DNA of 8,422 bases from a bacterium (GTDB taxonomy: Bacteria > Verrucomicrobiota > Verrucomicrobiia > Opitutales > UBA953): NCBI GenBank assembly GCA_009926645.1, contig RFOO01000029.1, positions 1 to 8,422 on the forward strand, given 5' to 3'. Every line of letters starts with the position of its first letter. Within the stretch, counting starts at the first letter, position 1. A model generated the notes under the pieces. That model was not told the DNA's origin. It made no database searches and saw only the letters and a list, made by a program, of their open reading frames with translations. Positions 6,489 through 8,422 of the stretch are shown piece by piece. The translations under genes were made by a program, and so were the position numbers.

Positions 6489-7658
6489 ATGGCCACCCGT
6501 CGCTTCAGTCCATTGGATCGAGTTCTCGGGCGAATCGATGGTTTAGATTCACAAAATTTAGCTATTTTGGCTCGGCGCTTGGAGCGCGAGCGTGACCTCA
6601 TGGAGACGGTTTTGGATACCTTACGAGAAGGCGTGATTGTCTTAGCGGCGGATGGTTCGATTGACTATGCCAATTCAGCAGCCGTGCGTTTATTGGGGGT
6701 GAGTAGTGAAGCAGTGACAGGTGCGGAATTGCGCCGATTATCTCCCGATATTGCTCAAGCACTTGCTTTGCCTGTGGAAGCAGAAGCGATGAATCGTGAA
6801 ATTGAAGTGCGCTATCCTGAGCCACGCGTTTTGCGACTACATCTCGCTAAGGTGGGAGGTGTTCATGATTCTGATCGAGCGCGAAGTGTGGCTGTTTTGA
6901 GCGATATAACGGCTGAGCGAGTGCAAACTGAATCCCGCGTTGAAAGTGAGCGAATCGATTCGATTGTCGCTTTAGCAGCAGGAGTGGCTCACGAAGTGGG
7001 TAATCCCTTGAATGCGATAGGTATTCATTTACAGCTGTTGCGTCGCGAAGCGGAAAAGCTGGGCGATGCTCCAGCGGCGCAAAAAGTCAGACAGGCTGCC
7101 GAGGTTTGTCAGTCAGAGATTACTCGTTTGGATGGTATCGTGAGAGAATTCCTTGGTGCCATTCGTCCGTCACCGCCTCATCTACTGGATACCGATATCG
7201 TTGCGGTTGTGGCTGAGGCGATGAATTTGCTTCAGGATCAATTTAAGCAATTGGGCGTGCGTGTCTCGGTCGATGTGGCGAGCGAAGTCCCCTTGATTTC
7301 AGCGGATCGTAATCAAATTAAACAAGCGCTCTTTAATGTATTAAAAAATTCCCTCGAAGCGATGGATCGTGGCGGGGATATTTTTATCACGATTTCTTCG
7401 GATGATGATTGGGTGGTTTTGGCCGTTAAAGATACCGGTGTGGGCATTCCTGCAGATAAATTAACGCGAGTCTTCGATGCTTACTACACGACTAAAGAGT
7501 CGGGTGGTGGCTTAGGTATGCTGATTTTGTTAAAGATTTTAAGGGCACATGGTGGGACGGTGGATATTCAAAGCACACCGCAGGTCGGAACGACGGTCAC
7601 CTTGCGTTTTCCCCTTAAACATCGAAGGGTGCGAACTTTGGATGCACCTCGGGCTTGA
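6489..7658 (+). CDS. Soluble PAS-domain sensor histidine kinase, NtrB/AtoS-like
   Basis: This is a two-component sensor kinase of 389 residues. In order it has a short helical, coiled-coil-like N-terminus (about 10-45), a PAS domain (about 40-145, with REGVIVLAADGSIDYAN and ending in SDITAERVQ), and a HisKA dimerisation domain with the H-box AAGVAHEVGNPLNAI, where His168 is the expected phosphorylation site. The HATPase domain has an N-box around Asn287 (LKNSLEAM), a G1 box DTGVGIP (315-321), an F-box VFDAYYTTK and a G2 box GGGLG (339-343). There is no membrane segment or signal peptide, so it senses a cytoplasmic cue or a partner protein. No response regulator lies beside it in the window. 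It starts one base after the coaB stop (TAATATG), which suggests translational coupling. The signal and partner cannot be read from the sequence. Confidence 0.93.
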   Translation: MATRRFSPLDRVLGRIDGLDSQNLAILARRLERERDLMETVLDTLREGVIVLAADGSIDYANSAAVRLLGVSSEAVTGAELRRLSPDIAQALALPVEAEAMNREIEVRYPEPRVLRLHLAKVGGVHDSDRARSVAVLSDITAERVQTESRVESERIDSIVALAAGVAHEVGNPLNAIGIHLQLLRREAEKLGDAPAAQKVRQAAEVCQSEITRLDGIVREFLGAIRPSPPHLLDTDIVAVVAEAMNLLQDQFKQLGVRVSVDVASEVPLISADRNQIKQALFNVLKNSLEAMDRGGDIFITISSDDDWVVLAVKDTGVGIPADKLTRVFDAYYTTKESGGGLGMLILLKILRAHGGTVDIQSTPQVGTTVTLRFPLKHRRVRTLDAPRA

Positions 7659-7682
7659 AACTTCGTGTAATCCCTTCACTTT

Positions 7683-7687
7683 AAGGA
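7683..7687 (+). promoter_or_regulatory. Shine-Dalgarno sequence AAGGA for ispH
   Basis: AAGGA lies seven bases before GTG 7695 and one base before GTG 7689. Spacing favours initiation at 7695, whereas homology spacing favours 7689. It is the only clear Shine-Dalgarno sequence before any gene of this window. Confidence 0.6.
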
Positions 7688-7688
7688 C

Positions 7689-8422
7689 GTGAAAGTGATT
7701 CGAGCCAAGTCTGCTGGTTTCTGTTGGGGTGTTGAACGTGCAATCGATATTGCTCGTGAATACGCTCATAAAGGTCGTCATCCTGTTTATACGGACGGCC
7801 CACTGATTCATAATCGCCAGATGATGGAAGTTTTAACGCAGGAGGGTATTCGTGAAGTCGGTGATTATCGAAGCCAGTCCCCTTTATCGGTTTCGGGCGA
7901 AGGCCAAGATCAGGCTGTCATGGTAGTTCGCGCTCATGGGATTTCTCCAGAGCGTCGTGCTTATTTAAAATCTTTGGGCATGGAGTTTCGCGATGCGACC
8001 TGTCCCGATGTGGGTATTATTGCGGGCAAGGTGCGTCTTCATGCTAAAAAGGGTTACGCCACGGTTATTTTTGGCGATCCCAAGCACCCTGAGGTTATTG
8101 GCCTTTTGGGTTATGCAGAAAATCGCGGGCACGTGATTACTTCGATTGCAGATATCGAAGCTCTGCCACCCTTAGGGGATAAAGTTTGCATGGTTTCACA
8201 GTCCACCATGTTTACCGATGAATTTGAAAAGCTGGCAGCCCATTTGCGGACAAAGTATCCCGCGGTAGAGATTTTCGACACCATTTGTGGTGCAACGAAA
8301 GATCGCCAATCAGATGTCGTCGAATTGGCAAAGCAGGGTTGCGAAGCGATTGTCGTCATTGGAGGACGTCATTCCGCTAACACGGTCAAATTGGCTAAAC
8401 TCGTGGAGCGACAAGGTTTGCC
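7689..8422 (+). CDS. ispH: 4-hydroxy-3-methylbut-2-enyl diphosphate reductase IspH (LytB), 3' end beyond the window
   Basis: IspH is the iron-sulfur enzyme of the last MEP-pathway step, reducing HMBPP to isopentenyl and dimethylallyl diphosphate. About 244 codons are present and the frame is open to the right edge. Numbered from GTG 7689, the three cluster ligands are Cys12 (GFCWGVERA), Cys105 (DATCPDVG) and Cys200 (TICGATKDRQ). Substrate-site residues include His41 (GPLIHN), His83 (AHGIS), His133 and Glu135 (KHPEV) and the SANT motif near the right edge. Cys12 and His41 fall at exactly the E. coli positions, while residues from His83 on are shifted by about nine, so a short insertion lies between them. 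The GTG at 7695 has better Shine-Dalgarno spacing and would remove two residues. It follows the kinase gene by 30 bases with no visible terminator, so it is probably in the same transcript. Confidence 0.96.
   Translation, partial: MKVIRAKSAGFCWGVERAIDIAREYAHKGRHPVYTDGPLIHNRQMMEVLTQEGIREVGDYRSQSPLSVSGEGQDQAVMVVRAHGISPERRAYLKSLGMEFRDATCPDVGIIAGKVRLHAKKGYATVIFGDPKHPEVIGLLGYAENRGHVITSIADIEALPPLGDKVCMVSQSTMFTDEFEKLAAHLRTKYPAVEIFDTICGATKDRQSDVVELAKQGCEAIVVIGGRHSANTVKLAKLVERQGL

Noticed and set aside
6955..6964. GAATCGATTC palindrome in the histidine kinase gene
   Set aside because: It falls in codons for ERIDSIV within the conserved HisKA approach and is best explained as coding sequence.

Overview
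The window is about 8.4 kb of tightly packed bacterial chromosome with moderate GC. It holds eight protein genes, two of them cut by the window edges, and almost no intergenic space. I see no RNA genes, mobile elements, CRISPR arrays or phage genes. The gene families and their grouping (zwf directly followed by an opcA-like gene, a free-standing coaB, an ispH with a FCWGVERA motif) suggest a free-living Gram-negative member of the Verrucomicrobiota, perhaps near Opitutae. That assignment is inference from gene content, not from a marker gene.

Layout. Bases 1-2004 (minus) carry ligA, the NAD+-dependent DNA ligase, complete at its N-terminus and cut inside the BRCT domain. A 135-base divergent gap separates it from a plus-strand run: yraN (2140-2586), zwf (from 2583 or 2592 to 4136) and an opcA-like gene (4143-5111), joined by overlaps or gaps of a few bases and probably one transcript. 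rdgB (5114-5725, minus) converges on opcA with only two bases between the stop codons. A second divergent gap of about 108 bases leads to another plus-strand run: coaB (5834-6487), a soluble PAS histidine kinase (6489-7658) and ispH (7689 to beyond the right edge).

Function. zwf and opcA supply the first, NADPH-generating step of the oxidative pentose phosphate pathway and its probable assembly or activation factor. coaB (coenzyme A synthesis) and ispH (last step of the MEP isoprenoid pathway) are essential biosynthetic genes that flank a two-component sensor without an adjacent response regulator. ligA, rdgB and yraN all concern DNA or nucleotide-pool integrity.

The most notable observation is in ligA. 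The four cysteines of the family's zinc finger are all replaced in frame, although the flanking sequence and the catalytic motifs are well conserved. The rest is largely housekeeping. I found no new multi-gene system, and I flag a few smaller oddities with modest scores.
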